Source: Cryptomeria japonica (lineage: Eukaryota > Streptophyta > Pinopsida > Cupressales > Cupressaceae). From it: 64,000 nt of DNA. The stretch lies in the NCBI RefSeq assembly GCF_030272615.1, contig NC_081406.1:109131283-109195282 (forward strand), written 5' to 3'. Positions 1-11,949 of the stretch are shown piece after piece; position 1 is the first letter of the stretch; the number at the start of each line of letters is the position of its first letter. The position numbers and the translations under genes are program-made. The notes beneath the pieces were generated by a model. It was given only the letters and a program-made list of their open reading frames with translations. It was not told where the DNA came from and made no database searches.

Positions 1-9
1 TTTTTTTGT

Positions 10-260
10 CATAACTTGGGCAAACAAAGTCAATTTTTGAAAAATCTTATATCGCCAGAAAGCTCTTTTCAAGCTCTATTCAGATCTAGAGGTGAGATTT
101 TCTAATTTTTATTTATTTTGTACTTGTTTTTTGCCATCAAAGTTGGAGCTCTTTTCTGCACTCTGAGAGCCATAACTTGGGCAAACCGGCTTCGTTTTAG
201 ACAAACAAATAGGCATCAGAAAGGTCTTGGAGAGCCCTATTCAGATTTGGGGTTCATTGT
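10..260 (+). repeat. Diverged tandem duplication in the copia leader
   Basis: A 16-base match (CATAACTTGGGCAAAC) occurs at 10-25 and again at 171-186. A second shared block containing CTATTCAGAT follows each copy, at about 76-86 and 236-246. The offset is about 160 bp, so the untranslated leader contains two diverged copies of a unit of about 160 bp. No coding role is seen. Confidence 0.6.
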
Positions 261-512
261 TCCAGAAATTTTACCAGGTACACAAGATATTCATCTGAAG
301 CATTTTTTTGCTCTTGCCTTTCTTTTTGGCTCTCTGATTGTACTAGGGTTTGGGTTTTCATCTTGTGGGGGTGTTATTTTACTACTTTCTGTAATTTACT
401 TCAGAAAATCAGAACACCTAAAACTAAAAAAAAAACCCTTATGCATCCTCTGTCTAGTCTGAAAGATCACTTAATTAAAAAAAATCAAGAGCAGGTCCAG
501 GTACAGGTACAC

Positions 513-1361
513 ATGGTAGATTCTTCAATTGAGCTTCTTACATCCTGGAACTATCACCTCTGGAAAGCTCGTATGATGAGGCTTCTCAAATCACGAGGGT
601 TGTGGTCATGTTTGGATGCAGATCAACCTTAGTTGAAACGTCCTTTTGAGATTCTTCAGCACAAGAATAAGATGGATTAGGTTATGGGTGTCACCTCACA
701 TGTTTCAGACAACTTGCTTTTTCACCTTGATGGTTTGCTCACTCCTCGGGCTATGTGGTCCAAATTTGATACTCTCTTTGGTACTATCAATGAGTTCAAA
801 GCATTACAAATTGAGGCCGAGCTCTCTTCCTTGTTACCTGAGTCCTTTTTTCACATTGATGACTTTTTGAACATGTTTAAAACCACCAGATCTATCCTCC
901 ATAGTTGTGGTAAAAATAAGACAGACACAGAGTGTATCTACCCGATTCTCTCTAAACTTCGAGGCCACTATCAAATATTTGATTCCACATTTTATTCTAT
1001 TATGGATGCCTTGGGTACACGCTTCACCATGCCTACTTTTGATGTGTTTTGTGATCGCTTGACTCATGAGCAGGCTCACCTATCTCAGTTCGACACTCTC
1101 ACAGGATGAAAGAACAAAGCATTGGTTGCTCAAACATCTAAAGAGAACAAGAAGCAAAAACCGAAGCCTACGAAGGATTCAACTAGCAATGAGAGTCCCT
1201 CCAAGCCACCACCTTAGTCTGATTATAAACCGAAGTCCTATCCCAAACAAGAGAAATCTTCTACATTTGGCGAGTCTTCCTCCAAGACCAAGAAGAAATC
1301 AAATGAACTTTGCAATTTCTGTGGCAAGGAAGGACATCCTGTTTCCCGGTGTTGGAAATGA
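513..1361 (+). pseudogene. copia gag remnant with CCHC zinc knuckle
   Basis: Gag forms the particle that packages element RNA. The frame starts at ATG 513 with a typical copia gag opening (SWNYHLWKARM, resembling the SxNYxxWxxxM pattern) and stays in one frame through the zinc knuckle. The knuckle near 1309-1361 reads CNFCGKEGHPVSRCWK, a full CX2CX4HX4C motif. A Lys/Ser-rich linker precedes it. The frame is broken by stops at 630 (TAG), near 678 (TAG), at 1107 (TGA), in the linker and after the knuckle. Each is one transition from Gln, Arg or Trp codons. It cannot be expressed full length. Confidence 0.85.
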
Positions 1362-2041
1362 TTAGAGGCTTTGGAGGAAGCCATGCAATAGCATCATATT
1401 TCTTCTCCTCAACCTCCATCTTTCTCTTCCATAGGGAAAGGACATACTCTTTCTGCATGAGCTATTACTTTTGTATCCACTTGGATTATTGATTTAGGGG
1501 CTTCTCACCACATGACACACTCATAGAAGCTTGTTACCTCACTTGCTCACAATGATATTTTACAGATTGTAGTTGGTGACTCAACACAACTTTCAATTTC
1601 ATGTTCATGTTCTGTTCCATTGACAGGTGGTTGTTTTCAGGATGTTCTTTGGGTTCCTAACATTTCAATGAACCTCCTCTCTATTTATCAGATTTATCAT
1701 TCTGGCTCTCATAAAACAGTTGAGTTTTCACCACATGATGTGGTTTCAGAGAGCTCCATGATCCTGATTTGGTTGTGGCTACTGGAAGTGTTGATCCTGA
1801 TTCTCGATTATACTGGTTTGATGGCTTTGAGAGTCCAGATGATTCAGGTGTTTTTGTTGTAGCATATGTAGATTCAGTGAGCTGACTTTGGCATGAGCGT
1901 TTTGGACATGCCAATTATAGATACTTACAATATATGAGAACACAGGCACTTGTGATTGGGCTCCCTTAGATATCATGTACTGATGGTGTATGTCAAGGTT
2001 GTGCACTTGGCAAGCATAACTGAGATCCTTTTCCTATAGGA
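1362..2041 (+). pseudogene. copia protease and GAG-pre-integrase remnant
   Basis: The protease would cut the element polyprotein. Near 1480-1515 the frame reads TWIIDLGASHHM, where the family has Asp-Ser-Gly; Leu is encoded by TTA, so the catalytic triad residue is lost. Conserved downstream strands (LWVPNISMNLLSI, about 1648-1686) follow. A frameshift lies near 1740-1755. The GAG-pre-integrase signature LWHERFGHANYRYL follows near 1888-1928 in the new frame, just after an in-frame TGA. A later CxxC-type stretch (about 1990-2025) fits the zinc-binding head of the integrase. Confidence 0.8.
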
Positions 2042-2780
2042 AGAGCCACACGTGCTAAGGTACCCTTGGATTTGGTACACAGTGATCTTATGTCATTTCT
2101 GACTCCATTTTCTTCAGGGTCCAAGTATGTGCTCACATTCATTGATGACTTCTCCAGACGTACATGGGTGTACTTTCTTAAGTACAAGTCTGATGTCTTT
2201 GATTCATTTCGAGTCTTTAAGATAATTGTAGAGAAGCAGTCTGGTCTTTCTATCGGGAGGATACACACATATAATGGGAGAGAATATGTGAATCAGGATT
2301 TTACAAATTTATGCACAAAGTATGGTTTGCAACATCAGTTGTCAGTTCCTCACACTCCTCAACAGAATGGTGTTGTTGAGAGAAAGAACAAAACACTATG
2401 GGAGATGGCCAATTGTATGCTTAAGTCATGTTCTATGCAGCCTGCCTTTTGGGCTAAGGCATTTAATTATGCCACTTATATTCAAAATCAGATGCCTCAT
2501 AAGGCATTGCACCATATGACTCTTGAGGAGGCTTGATCCCATGTCAAGCTTGATGTTTGATCATTCTGAGTTTTTGGTAGTGAGGCTTGGGCATTTATTC
2601 TAGATGATCATAGGAAATCCATGGAGAGGAGGAGTCAAACACTCATATTTGCTGGCTACTGTGAGGATGTTAAGGCATACAGATTGTTTGATCCTGATTC
2701 CCGAGAGGTTCTATTTAGGTGGGATGTCCAGTTTGATGAGCACCTTCCTCAGATAGATTCTCCATCACCAACTTCTCCCT
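2042..2780 (+). pseudogene. copia integrase core remnant
   Basis: The integrase joins element DNA to host DNA. The core begins with the first catalytic Asp in DLVHSDLM (from 2069). It continues through FIDDFSRRTWVYFLK, the second Asp/Glu region, and the strongly conserved HTPQQNGVVERKN block (about 2350-2390), which contains the third acidic residue. An in-frame TGA at 2534-2536 stands where the family has Trp (EEAWS). The C-terminal part around 2621-2750 (RSQTLIFAGYCEDVKAYRLF) matches the usual GYxxxxKAYRL motif. The domain is well preserved but interrupted. Confidence 0.88.
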
Positions 2781-3060
2781 CACTACCTCCTCCTCCCTCT
2801 TCATATTTTGAGGATTATTTATTCTTTGAGGATGATGCAGATGATGGTTCACCTCCCCACCACCACCACCACCCGCAACCCAACCTTTTCCCAAGTGGGC
2901 CCAGTTTACAGTTGATGTTGTTGGTTCTATGGCAGGTGATCCTTAAGACACTCATTGTACTCATGCACAGACATCTGGTTCTAGTCTTCCAAGTCATGCC
3001 ATTTCAGATGATCCTCAGAAATTTTCAAGGGCAATAGGTCACCCAGAGTGGGATAGGGCC
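2781..3060 (+). other. Decayed integrase-RT linker with His run and frameshift
   Basis: A Pro/Ser-rich then His-rich stretch (six His codons near 2860-2876) is typical low-complexity linker between copia integrase and reverse transcriptase. The frame changes within this stretch, because the integrase frame and the RT frame differ by one base. Confidence 0.6.
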
Positions 3061-4494
3061 ATGGATGAGGAGTATTCTTCTTTGATGAAGAATCATAATT
3101 GAGATCTTTGTACTCTTCCGAAAGGAAGAAAGTTGGTTTGGTGCAAGTGGATGTATCGTACCAAGTATGTTGCAGATGGTTCTATTAATAAGTATAAGGC
3201 TCATGTTATTGCAAAGGGATTTTCTTAGGTGGAGGGTATTGATTACTCTGAGACCTTTGCTCATGTCACCAAGATGAATTCTATTCGCTTTGTACTTTCA
3301 CTTGCAACTTCACAGGGATGGACAATTTTTCAGATGGATGTGAAGAGTTCCTTCTTGCATGGAGACCTTCATGAGGAGATCTATATAGAGCAGCCTCAAG
3401 AATTTGTGCAGGATTCCTCTTTGGTTTGCAGACTTCAATGTTCATTATATGGTCTCAAACAGGTTCCTCAAGCCTGGTATGAGAAGATGGACTCTTTCTT
3501 TCTCTCCACACTCTTCACACATTGTCATTCTGATCCCACAATATGTATTCAAAGTTAGGGGGATGATATAGTTATCCTTGTGCTCTATGTTGATGATCTT
3601 ATCATTACCAGTATCTCATCCTCCTTGATTCAGGATATTCAGAGAGCTTTGATGAAGCAGTTTGAGATGACAGATCTTGGCCTTCTACACTATTTTTTGG
3701 GCCTACAGGTTATTCAGTCTTCCGATGGGATTTCCATACTTCAACAGAAGTATGCTCTTGATATGCTTCACAAATTTGACATGCTTTCTTGCAAGCCTGC
3801 ACCCACACCTTTTCAGTTAGGTGTTGTTTTGTCTGTCACTTGTTCTACACCTTCCATGGATCCTACCTTATACAGGTAGTTGGTTAGCAGTTTTTTGTAC
3901 TTGACACATACTTGTCCGGATCTTTCCTTTGCGGTTGGTCTTGTCTCTAGGTTCTCCCATGATCCTCATGATAGCCATTTGCAAGTTGCCAAATTTATTT
4001 TGAGGTACATTCGGGGCACTACATAGTTTGGCATTCACTATACTTCAGGATCCCCTCACATTGTTGGCTTCACTGACTCAGATTGGGCTGGTGATGCTCA
4101 CGATTGGAAGTCTACTTCTGGCTTTGTTTTTTTCCTCGGTTCTGGTCCTATCACATGGTCTTGCAAGAAGCAGTCTGCTATTGCATTATCATCTACAAAG
4201 GCTGAGTACCGAGTAGCGGTGTTAGCTAGTCAGGAGGTTTTATGGCTTCGAGAGTTGATGACTGAGTTTGGGTTCCCTCCTGATAGTCCCACTCTTCTTT
4301 GGTGTGACAATCAGAGTGCCATTCATATTTCTTGCAACCCAGTGGAGCACCAAAGGACTAAACACATTGAGCTTCACATGCACTTCATCAGACAGTTGAT
4401 TCAGGATGGCTTTCTCATCTTGGAGTACATTCTTACAAAGGAGCAGGTTGCTGACATCTTCACTAAAACTTTTGCATCTTTGCACTATCTTTAG
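3061..4494 (+). pseudogene. copia reverse transcriptase and RNase H remnant
   Basis: The reverse transcriptase copies element RNA and RNase H removes the template. One frame is kept for about 1.4 kb. RT motifs are visible: FQMDVKSSFLHGDL (first catalytic Asp), SLYGLKQVPQAWYEK, and the catalytic YVDD (about 3586-3597), followed by DLGLLHYFLGLQV. RNase H has the acidic set SDWAGD, SSTKAEY and WCDNQSAIH, and ends with TKEQVADIFTK. Stops at about 3100 (TGA for Trp), 3226 (TAG), 3556 (TAG), 3877 (TAG) and about 4024 (TAG) interrupt it. Every one is a single transition from a conserved Trp or Gln codon. Confidence 0.93.
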
Positions 4495-4772
4495 TTGCGC
4501 TCTATGCTTGGGGTGAAGGAAGTTGTCCTTGGGGGGTCTCATTGAGGCCTTCCTTCATGTTTTTTTTATAGCATGCTTTTCCCATCTCTTTTTGGAGTAG
4601 AGTTTTTTCCCATGTGGTTTTCTCTATTTCTCCGGTTCATAGAGATTTGGTTGTGATTGGGTACCTCATCAGGCCTTGTTGTCGGGACCCAAATTTGCCT
4701 TCTTCATGTAGTTGCATTTTGCTTTCATGCATTTAGTTTTTAGCTACTCCCTAAGTTCCTCTTAACGGGGGG
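4495..4772 (+). other. copia 3' untranslated region and polypurine tract
   Basis: A non-coding T-rich stretch follows the RNase H end. It finishes in a G-run (AACGGGGGG, 4764-4772) immediately before the TG of the LTR, which fits the plus-strand priming tract. Confidence 0.7.
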
Positions 4773-5080
4773 TGTTAGAGTTATCTTGTATTAGCTAATA
4801 ATTATTTATTTAATTATTAGTCTATTATACTCTACGCTTAAGCTAAACTTAGGCATTTAATAATATGGTAGGTAAATACACTTTATCCCTTTAGGGTTGC
4901 ATATTCTCCTTTTATAAGGATTGTATTGTATTTTTCTTTTCTATTCCCTCTCTGAATGATAATCTTTTTCTTCAGAGCCATTATTGTGTTTTTGTCTCCA
5001 ATCTTCTCTTGTGATAGGTATTTTGCTTGTAGGTGCTCTTGAGATCTCTGAAGTTGTATTTTCTCAACTTCTTCAGAACA
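4773..5080 (+). repeat. copia 3' LTR
   Basis: The LTR starts TGTTAGAG directly after the G-run and ends CAGAACA, giving TGTT/AACA ends in inverted orientation over 308 bp. A TATA-like box (TTTATAAGG) at 4911-4919 fits the U3 promoter. The right end is chosen because it is the first good inverted match to the TGTT start. The partner LTR lies outside the window, so the right end is not confirmed. Confidence 0.75.
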
Positions 5081-8000
5081 TGTTAGATGATTGAATGACG
5101 AAATTGATTTGAGAAAAGATGTTTGATGAGAGAATGATCTTGAGACAAAATCAACATGATGAGATAAGAAAATAAAATGGAAAGATTGATGATGGATACA
5201 CAAACTTTTGTGCCTTTATTCATAGCGCAATATATATTCATCATCGAGCCTTATTATGTAACAATGGAGCTTTGCATATCAGGGTATAAGGAACCGAGAC
5301 GTAAAGATATCTCATTGAAGAAACAAGCAGATAGCAGAGAAGGAGTGAACCCTCCATTCTGGGAATAATGCCAGGTGTCGAGGTATGTGGAGTAGTCACA
5401 AGAATAGTTATCCTTCATGGGATACTTGCCAAATGAATGTACGAATCATAGACACCCATACCAGAACTATTGCCCTAGAACTTCATTGGTCCACACCACA
5501 AACAAGAAACAAAGAAAAGGATCATGCCCATCACGACTCCTCTAGTCACTTGTGGACATCCTTGAGTAGCATAGAAACATGATTTATCGCCAAATGATAA
5601 AAGATAAAGACTAACTAGGATAAAATCTAGCAACCATACTGATTTGTGTCTTCATTTTGATTGCATGATGTGATAGTTGATAATGTCTAATCTCAGAAAG
5701 TGTGGACCTAGTTTAAGACTGATTTATCTAATTTTGAGTGCATCCTCTTCTGTTTAAGACAAGATAATTTGATTACTTGATATGGATAGTTGATATGATT
5801 GATTGGACAACTTGATCAGTTTGATTGCAAATGTTGATTAGATAGTTGTATCCTTTGTTGACTTTGTGTGAAGTGTTTGTTGGATATTTGCTAGGGTGTT
5901 TGATTCTTGCAAGACATTTTATTGCAAGTTTTTTTATTGTTTTGATGCTTTTGAATTTTGTGGATCATATCTGAATGTTTTTGGAATTTTGTGTTTTCTC
6001 AATGTTTTTGGATTTTGTGTTTTCCCAATTTTTTTGGATTGATTTTTCGAGAGATGAAATATGACCTATCATCAATTAATAAAAGATAAGACTAACTTGA
6101 TCAAATGAGTCAACAACCATACTGATCTTCTTGCGAAGGATAAGTGTTTCTTGATTAGATGTTTGTTTTCATAGGATGCCCATTGTAGGAAAGATGTATC
6201 TGTTAGGACATGATATCTGATAGGTACCTGTTTTAGGAACGATGTATCTGTAAAGGCACGTTGTTTGATAAGGATGCTTAAACTGATTGGCAATTGATCA
6301 ATTAAGTTGTAGACTAGCTTAGGAGTTTGTTTGTTGATACATGATTTGTTAAGCTCAATGTTTTGATTTGTTTTGATGGATGGTCTATGCTTTCTTTCTT
6401 TGATTTTCAATTTTCAATTTTATGTTTTTTAAGGCCTTTTTTTCTTTTTTCGGGACATTATATGATTTTTTTTTTGGATTTTTTTCAGTACATTATATGA
6501 TTTGTTTTTTTGGATTTTTTTTAGCTATGCCCCTAGTGTCTAGCAAAGCAAGGAATATTATGAGTGGATGAATGAATTTTTGAGGTGAATATGGATAGGA
6601 TAAAGATGGAGGTAACTTATTATGGAATCAGAGATGAGTTGGTTTCTAAGAAATATTGCGCGATGGATAAAATATTTCCAAGCTAAGGGATTTGACATTG
6701 TAAGGTGATGGAATGATGCATGGCATGTGGTCTACATGAAGGGACATGCCAAGAGCTTTTTTGAAACCATGTTTTTTGTATTTTTCTTTTTGTCCTTAGT
6801 TTTGATCAAAGAAGCAAGATCATAGATAGTGATGGGTGATGGAAGCAAGGAATATATGTGATAAGGGATATGGAGTAGAAGGTATGGATAAGGCTAAGAA
6901 AGATCATATATAGTGATGGATGATGTTTATGAAGATCCTTAGCTTTGTCAAGACCAAAGATGGAAAAAAATGGATGTAGATAGGGTAATGGGCATTGGAG
7001 GAAGGATAATGGGAGATGTGATAGAAAGGATAGATTGGATGAAACTTGCCCCCAAGTGTAGAGGTCTCCATTTGCAAAAGTGGTGATGTGTAAAATCGTC
7101 ACAACATCTAGTGCCAGTTGAATAAGTGTTCTTGAACATTTCAAAGATAGAGACCCAACCCACACTTAGAACCTTCAGAAAATTCAACTGAACATATCTA
7201 GCGACTAAGAAGCATACTCAAAAGGGAAGAAGAATCATGAAATGGATCAAGGCACTTAGTATTTGATTACCCATGTGTGTGCAAGTGGGTTTATTTCGGT
7301 TCATATGATTATTGTAATTGTTAGAATCCGACATGACTAGCTATGTGAGTTATCCCGACTTCAAAAACATCCTGGATAGAGCCTCATTTCTAGCAAGCGT
7401 TCATAGCTTCGACAAGGTTATCGTTGTAATCTCACAAATATTTCTCCATTGCCAGCCAGGCGTCCATAGCCCTGATGGAGTTACTTGCATGTTCCCAAAG
7501 CCAATCATTTTGATATTGCATTTCATTGCATATTTTTTCTTTTTTCTTTTGCTCATTTTTTTCTTTTGATCCTTTGATATTATTTTTTCTCTTATTGATT
7601 ATTTTGTGCATTGGTTTGTAAGCAATGAAGCTCACATAGGTTCGAGAATTACTGTGGCACTGAAGTAAGATTTTAGATTTTTCACTAGCCATGTCTTCAC
7701 CTAAGAGATCACAATGATATAGAGCGATTGATTAAGTGTGTGAGATATAGTAATATGAAGATGTCGGTATCAAGATACAACAAGTGATTCTCTTTTCGGA
7801 TCAAGTATGCATCCCAACCAAAAGATAGTGTTAAAGAGGAACAATCTCAGATTTTGAATCATTTCATAATAGATATCTAGGAAATGGACTGAACATAAGA
7901 TTGAGCGTGGGTGAGCATGTGGTAAAATGACACAAATGCCTATTTTATCAATGAAGAGTTTATGCAAAGGATTGAATGAGAAGGATGCAAGGATAGAAAT

Positions 8001-8974
8001 GAGGTGTTGGATGATATATAAGATGTTGGAATATTTGGGCAAGAATGGATGGAAATGTCTTCAAGATCAATATTGGCACACACCTTAAGAGGTGGTGAAG
8101 TGATGGAGGACAAGTGCATTTTGGATTTTGAGATTTTGATGGAGGAGTGGATGTGGAATTCGGGACATAAGGACTCAAAATTGATAAAGGAGGTAATGGA
8201 AGAATAGATATGGGAAGTGGAAGATGTGTAGATGGACGATTGAAGGAAGCTTTTGGAACAATAAGTCTAGATGCCACTTTTGATTTTTCTTTAGGTTGCA
8301 ATGCTTTTATGGGAATCCACATTGATTTTGATTTTTCTTTCCCTTCTGGTTCTTTGGAATGCATTGCTTCTATAATAGACTTAGAAACCTACATTGTTTT
8401 CAATTTTTATTTTCTCATAATGGGCCTTTGTAGCCTTTTGAATATTGCTTTATTCTTTTGGATCAGATTTTTATTTGATTTGACATGTCTTTTAGATGAC
8501 ACATGTTGATCTTTGGATGTATGTGGATTTTTGGACTTATGAAATTTATTATTGGCAACAAAATTTCTTCTGAAGGGAATGGGATTCATGGATGAATAAG
8601 AATGATATAGAGGTAGTTTGGATGGGTTGGTGTAGATAGATGGTTGGAAGGTGCTCAAAGATGTGTGCCCTTGCTGATATTGATTTATGACAGAGCAATT
8701 GGATTATGAGCTAGGGATCATATGAATAGTGGATGAAGGGATGTAGGGTCCTAATATGGATGGAAGAGAGGAAGGATTTGATTTTGGAATTGTGCGATGA
8801 AATATGTGCATGCTAAACTAAGGGGTAAAATAAAGATAATTAACAAAGAAAACACAATACATCATACACCTCAATATTAGAATGATAAAACCAAAAGAAG
8901 TTTAAAAATGATAACATAAAATGCAAATCAAATGCCCGCTTCGATTTGATTATTTCACGATTGGATGTGTGCTC
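5081..8974. other. Decayed AT-rich repeat interior, no gene recognised
   Basis: No intact gene is seen. Short internal repeats occur: a block ending in CAACCATACTGAT is found near 5594-5650 and again near 6074-6126; about 33-bp units lie near 5970-6040; and a T-rich unit of about 45 bp is doubled near 6445-6525. The right part carries gag-like low-complexity sequence on the minus strand. The stretch is probably the worn interior of a minus-strand LTR element whose LTR ends at 10107. Confidence 0.4.
7960..8658 (-). pseudogene. Low-complexity Pro/Ser then Lys/His-rich frame, possible gag linker
   Basis: Reading the minus strand from 8658, a Pro/Ser/Tyr-rich stretch passes into a strongly basic Lys/Ser/His/Asn stretch. 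After in-frame stops just downstream of 8407, the same frame continues with a second Lys/Glu-rich stretch from 8364 and a Pro/Leu/Ser-rich tail. The composition resembles the disordered nucleic-acid-binding part of a Ty3-type gag. No zinc knuckle, protease or RT motif is visible, so the identity is a guess from composition and from the LTR upstream of it in the same orientation. Confidence 0.25.
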
Positions 8975-10107
8975 ATGACGTAGCTTCAGATGTTTGATAT
9001 TGCTCCATGATAGAAAATATAAGTGATAATGGATTGATGGATGAAAATGACAATGGATAGGTTGAATAATGATTTTGGTAGAGTAATGGTATGATGTATG
9101 AAAAGTGGATGATTTGGTCTAAAATGAGGGGGATTAAATAGGCAAGATGAGGAAGGGAAGGGGAGCTGAAGAGGAGACACTTGTCCTCCAAAAAGGACAA
9201 GTGGCTCAACTAGAAAGAAAAGGAATGACATGTGTCCATGAGGACGCATGTCTATTTTGGGCAAAGCCACCCCAAAATAGGAAGAATGACATGTGTCCCC
9301 AAGGACACAAGTCTATTTTGGGCAAAGCCACCCAAAAATAGGAAGAGTGACACGTGTCCCTAAAGACACGTGTCTATTTTAGGAAAGGCCACCCAAAATA
9401 GGATATTTTTCCCAAAGTAAGGAATTGGTTAGGATGTGCACACATGTGTGGGAGGTTAAAAGGGATAGGATAAGGTTAGTTGGAGGGATGACTAGGCTAG
9501 GGAAGTGGGTTGGAAAGATAGGGTTGGTTAGGATAGGATTGAAAAGAGGTTAGGGAGAAAAGTCGGTTAGAATGTAGGAGACATGTGACTAATTTAAATA
9601 GTTAATTAATTATTTAAATGTGGAGTGTAATTAATAAATTTAGGATTAATCAATGAGAGGGTTGATAAAGAGGAATTTGAATGATGAAGATTCAATCTCA
9701 ATGGATGATTGAGATTCAATAAGAAATAATAGAGAATTTTTATTGGCTAAGAATAGTCATGAGAGTTATGAATGGGTGAGAATTTAATTATCTCTATTTT
9801 TTTTAAATTTATTTTGGATATATAGGTATTCACAAGATAAAAATAGTAATGGCATAATGAGGAGGGTTACAAAGGAGGTTGAGTGGATATATTTTATGTT
9901 TTATGTATAACAAATATTATATAATGTGAGCATGGATAAATGGGTAATAAAATGGACTTTAAACTATTTGATGGAAAGAGAATTTATGGAGATAATTATT
10001 TTATTAAGAATGGGTAGTGAAAGGGAATTGCAAAAGAGGATTAGGAAATGGAAATGGGTTATAACTAGGATAAAACATTAGTTTATTGTTGAAAATAGGT
10101 GTCTACA
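8975..10107 (-). repeat. LTR of the TGTAGACACC-type family, minus orientation
   Basis: On the minus strand the sequence starts TGTAGACACCTATTTTC at 10107, sharing its first ten bases with ends at 22331 (-) and 38269 (+). It contains palindromic ATTAAATAAT-like tracts (about 9590-9660), as the others do, and a TATA-like CTATTTAATCC near 9133-9143. The 3' end near 8975 is approximate. No partner LTR or target duplication was found. Confidence 0.5.
9226..9404. repeat. 61-bp minisatellite, three copies, each with an inverted repeat
   Basis: Units start at 9226, 9287 and 9348 with a 61-bp period; the third is slightly short. Each contains a mirrored GACAYGTGTC pair that could fold back. The third has two CACGTG G-box cores (9351-9356 and 9367-9372). 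A related upstream hairpin at about 9176-9205 pairs CACTTGTCC with GGACAAGTG. The array lies inside the minus-strand LTR, so it may be a promoter-region repeat of that element. Confidence 0.85.
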
Positions 10108-11949
10108 CCTTCAATTTAAGGAAAAAACAATAAAGTTTTTGAAAGAAATGTGTCAATTTAAAAGTTACATTATGACTTGTTAAATGTATCTATAAGATCT
10201 TTTAATGATTGTATCTATTCTTCTCTAAATTTTGTGATAAATGGATGATCTACTAATCAATATAATCCTTATCATATTGGTAAACAATTTAATTTTTGAG
10301 TAAATTTAATGACCATCACAAGAGCTAAGGTGACAACAATGTATGAGAGTGTAACCGATTAAGGAAGTGTAAGAGTTAATGAGGTAGTGGAAGAGTTTTC
10401 ACAGATAGTAAATATTTCCATTCACTGTCCTCTCTGCTCTACCTCTCTATGTCCTTTCACCTTTCATGTGTTCCTATTCATAGGTAAATGTTTTAAATTA
10501 TCCACCATTGTATCCATGCTCAAATAACAATTTGCATGCTCAAGAATTAGAATTGTTGGAGGCATCGTGCTAAGCGAAGACTTGGTGCTTCAGTTTTCTA
10601 TAGTTTTTATGCAAGATGCTTGGGCACTCCATTCTATTCTTATTATAGCTAACATCACATTGAGTCCCCATGACCTAATGTGGTCATTTGTGAAGATTGA
10701 TATTATCTATTTTGTTTTGAGTTTCATATATATATAACTATTGCTAATTTGTGCAGATTTAAAGTTTCAACACTATTTCATGGTTTATTATTTTTACTTT
10801 TATTTTTATTCTTATTGTAGTTAGTATACTGGCATTTTGAATCATGCAAAGGTTTTTAAAGATGACAATCCTCTGAGTAGAAAATATTTTATCAATTGAA
10901 AAAATAGGGAAGCCTAACGACTCCTTACTCTGCTTCAAAGACACTGGTAGCAAAGGCGATCCCATATTTGACAACATTTGTGCATAATTTTTCTGGCTTA
11001 CCATAAGCACCGACACCTAAAATGGAAGCAACCTTAAACATCAGGGCCAACTCACCAACAACATCAGATTGGTATAAATCTTTGTAATTGTGGAGAGTAA
11101 TTGATTTTCTCATTTTTGCTTTTACTGTAATGCATATATAAACATCAAAACAATGAACCAATTCTATCATCTCAGTACAAGCATCCACAACTTACAAAGT
11201 TGGTGGTTTTAATTTAGGTTAACAATAATAAAGGTATGCATGAACATGTGAAATTTATGGTTTTTAAAATTTTATTTTTTAAATTTAGAAATTGAAATAT
11301 CTATTGAATTGTGTGGTATTAATTTTCTTTCTTTCTTCAAATTACCAAAAATGATACATGGAAGAATAAAATGGTTGCATTTCCTTTCATATGCAACCAT
11401 GCAACATAAGCACCTTATTTCATAGGATAACTTCAGTACTTATATGACTCAAAGTATTATTGTTACGAAATCATATTCATCTATGTTTTTGTAAGCCTAA
11501 GAAACCTATTATTTTTAATTGTTAGTCTCTTTTTCCTGTTTGCTTCCAAATATTTCAAAGTGCTCTCTCTTTTGTGTATGTTGTCCCTATTATTTTGAAG
11601 TGCTTTCTCTATGTATACAAAACCAGGCTATCATTCAAGTACTCACGAAAAAAAATAGCAATTAAAACTTATCCAGGTTATATTCATTGCTTAGGCTATT
11701 GGTATTGTGCCTTCAATAATGATAGGCCTAATGAGATAAATGGATATGGATATAGCAAACATCTTGAACAACTTCATCAAGGCAAGGAGAAACATTATAG
11801 TATAAATGACTTTTTAAATTATTTCTTATTTTTCTCTGTTGTATTATGGAGGGACTAACATTGATATTCATTTTGTTTGAATTTTGGAGTTGTCCACCTT
11901 CATATTCATATTGTATGTGCATCTTTCCAATGGCACTTGGGATCTGTAT
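10108..11949. other. AT-rich intergenic sequence
   Basis: No supported gene. An open minus-strand frame at 10925-11188 (87 codons, Ala/Val-rich C-terminal half ending SVFEAE) has a protein-like composition but matches no family I recognise. It has no visible splice partners or promoter. It may be a decayed exon fragment or chance. Confidence 0.35.

Larger units (their letters stand above)
1..5080 (+). mobile_element. Degenerate Ty1/copia LTR retrotransposon, 5' end outside the window
   Basis: In order on the plus strand: leader, gag with zinc knuckle, aspartic protease, GAG-pre-integrase, integrase core, reverse transcriptase, RNase H, a G-run and a 3' LTR. The integrase-before-reverse-transcriptase order defines Ty1/copia. 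Gag and protease read in one frame, integrase in a second and RT/RNase H in a third, so at least two net frameshifts separate the blocks, and many in-frame stops are present. The element cannot encode a working polyprotein. No 5' LTR or primer-binding site is visible, so the element starts upstream of base 1. The target duplication cannot be tested for the same reason. Confidence 0.95.
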
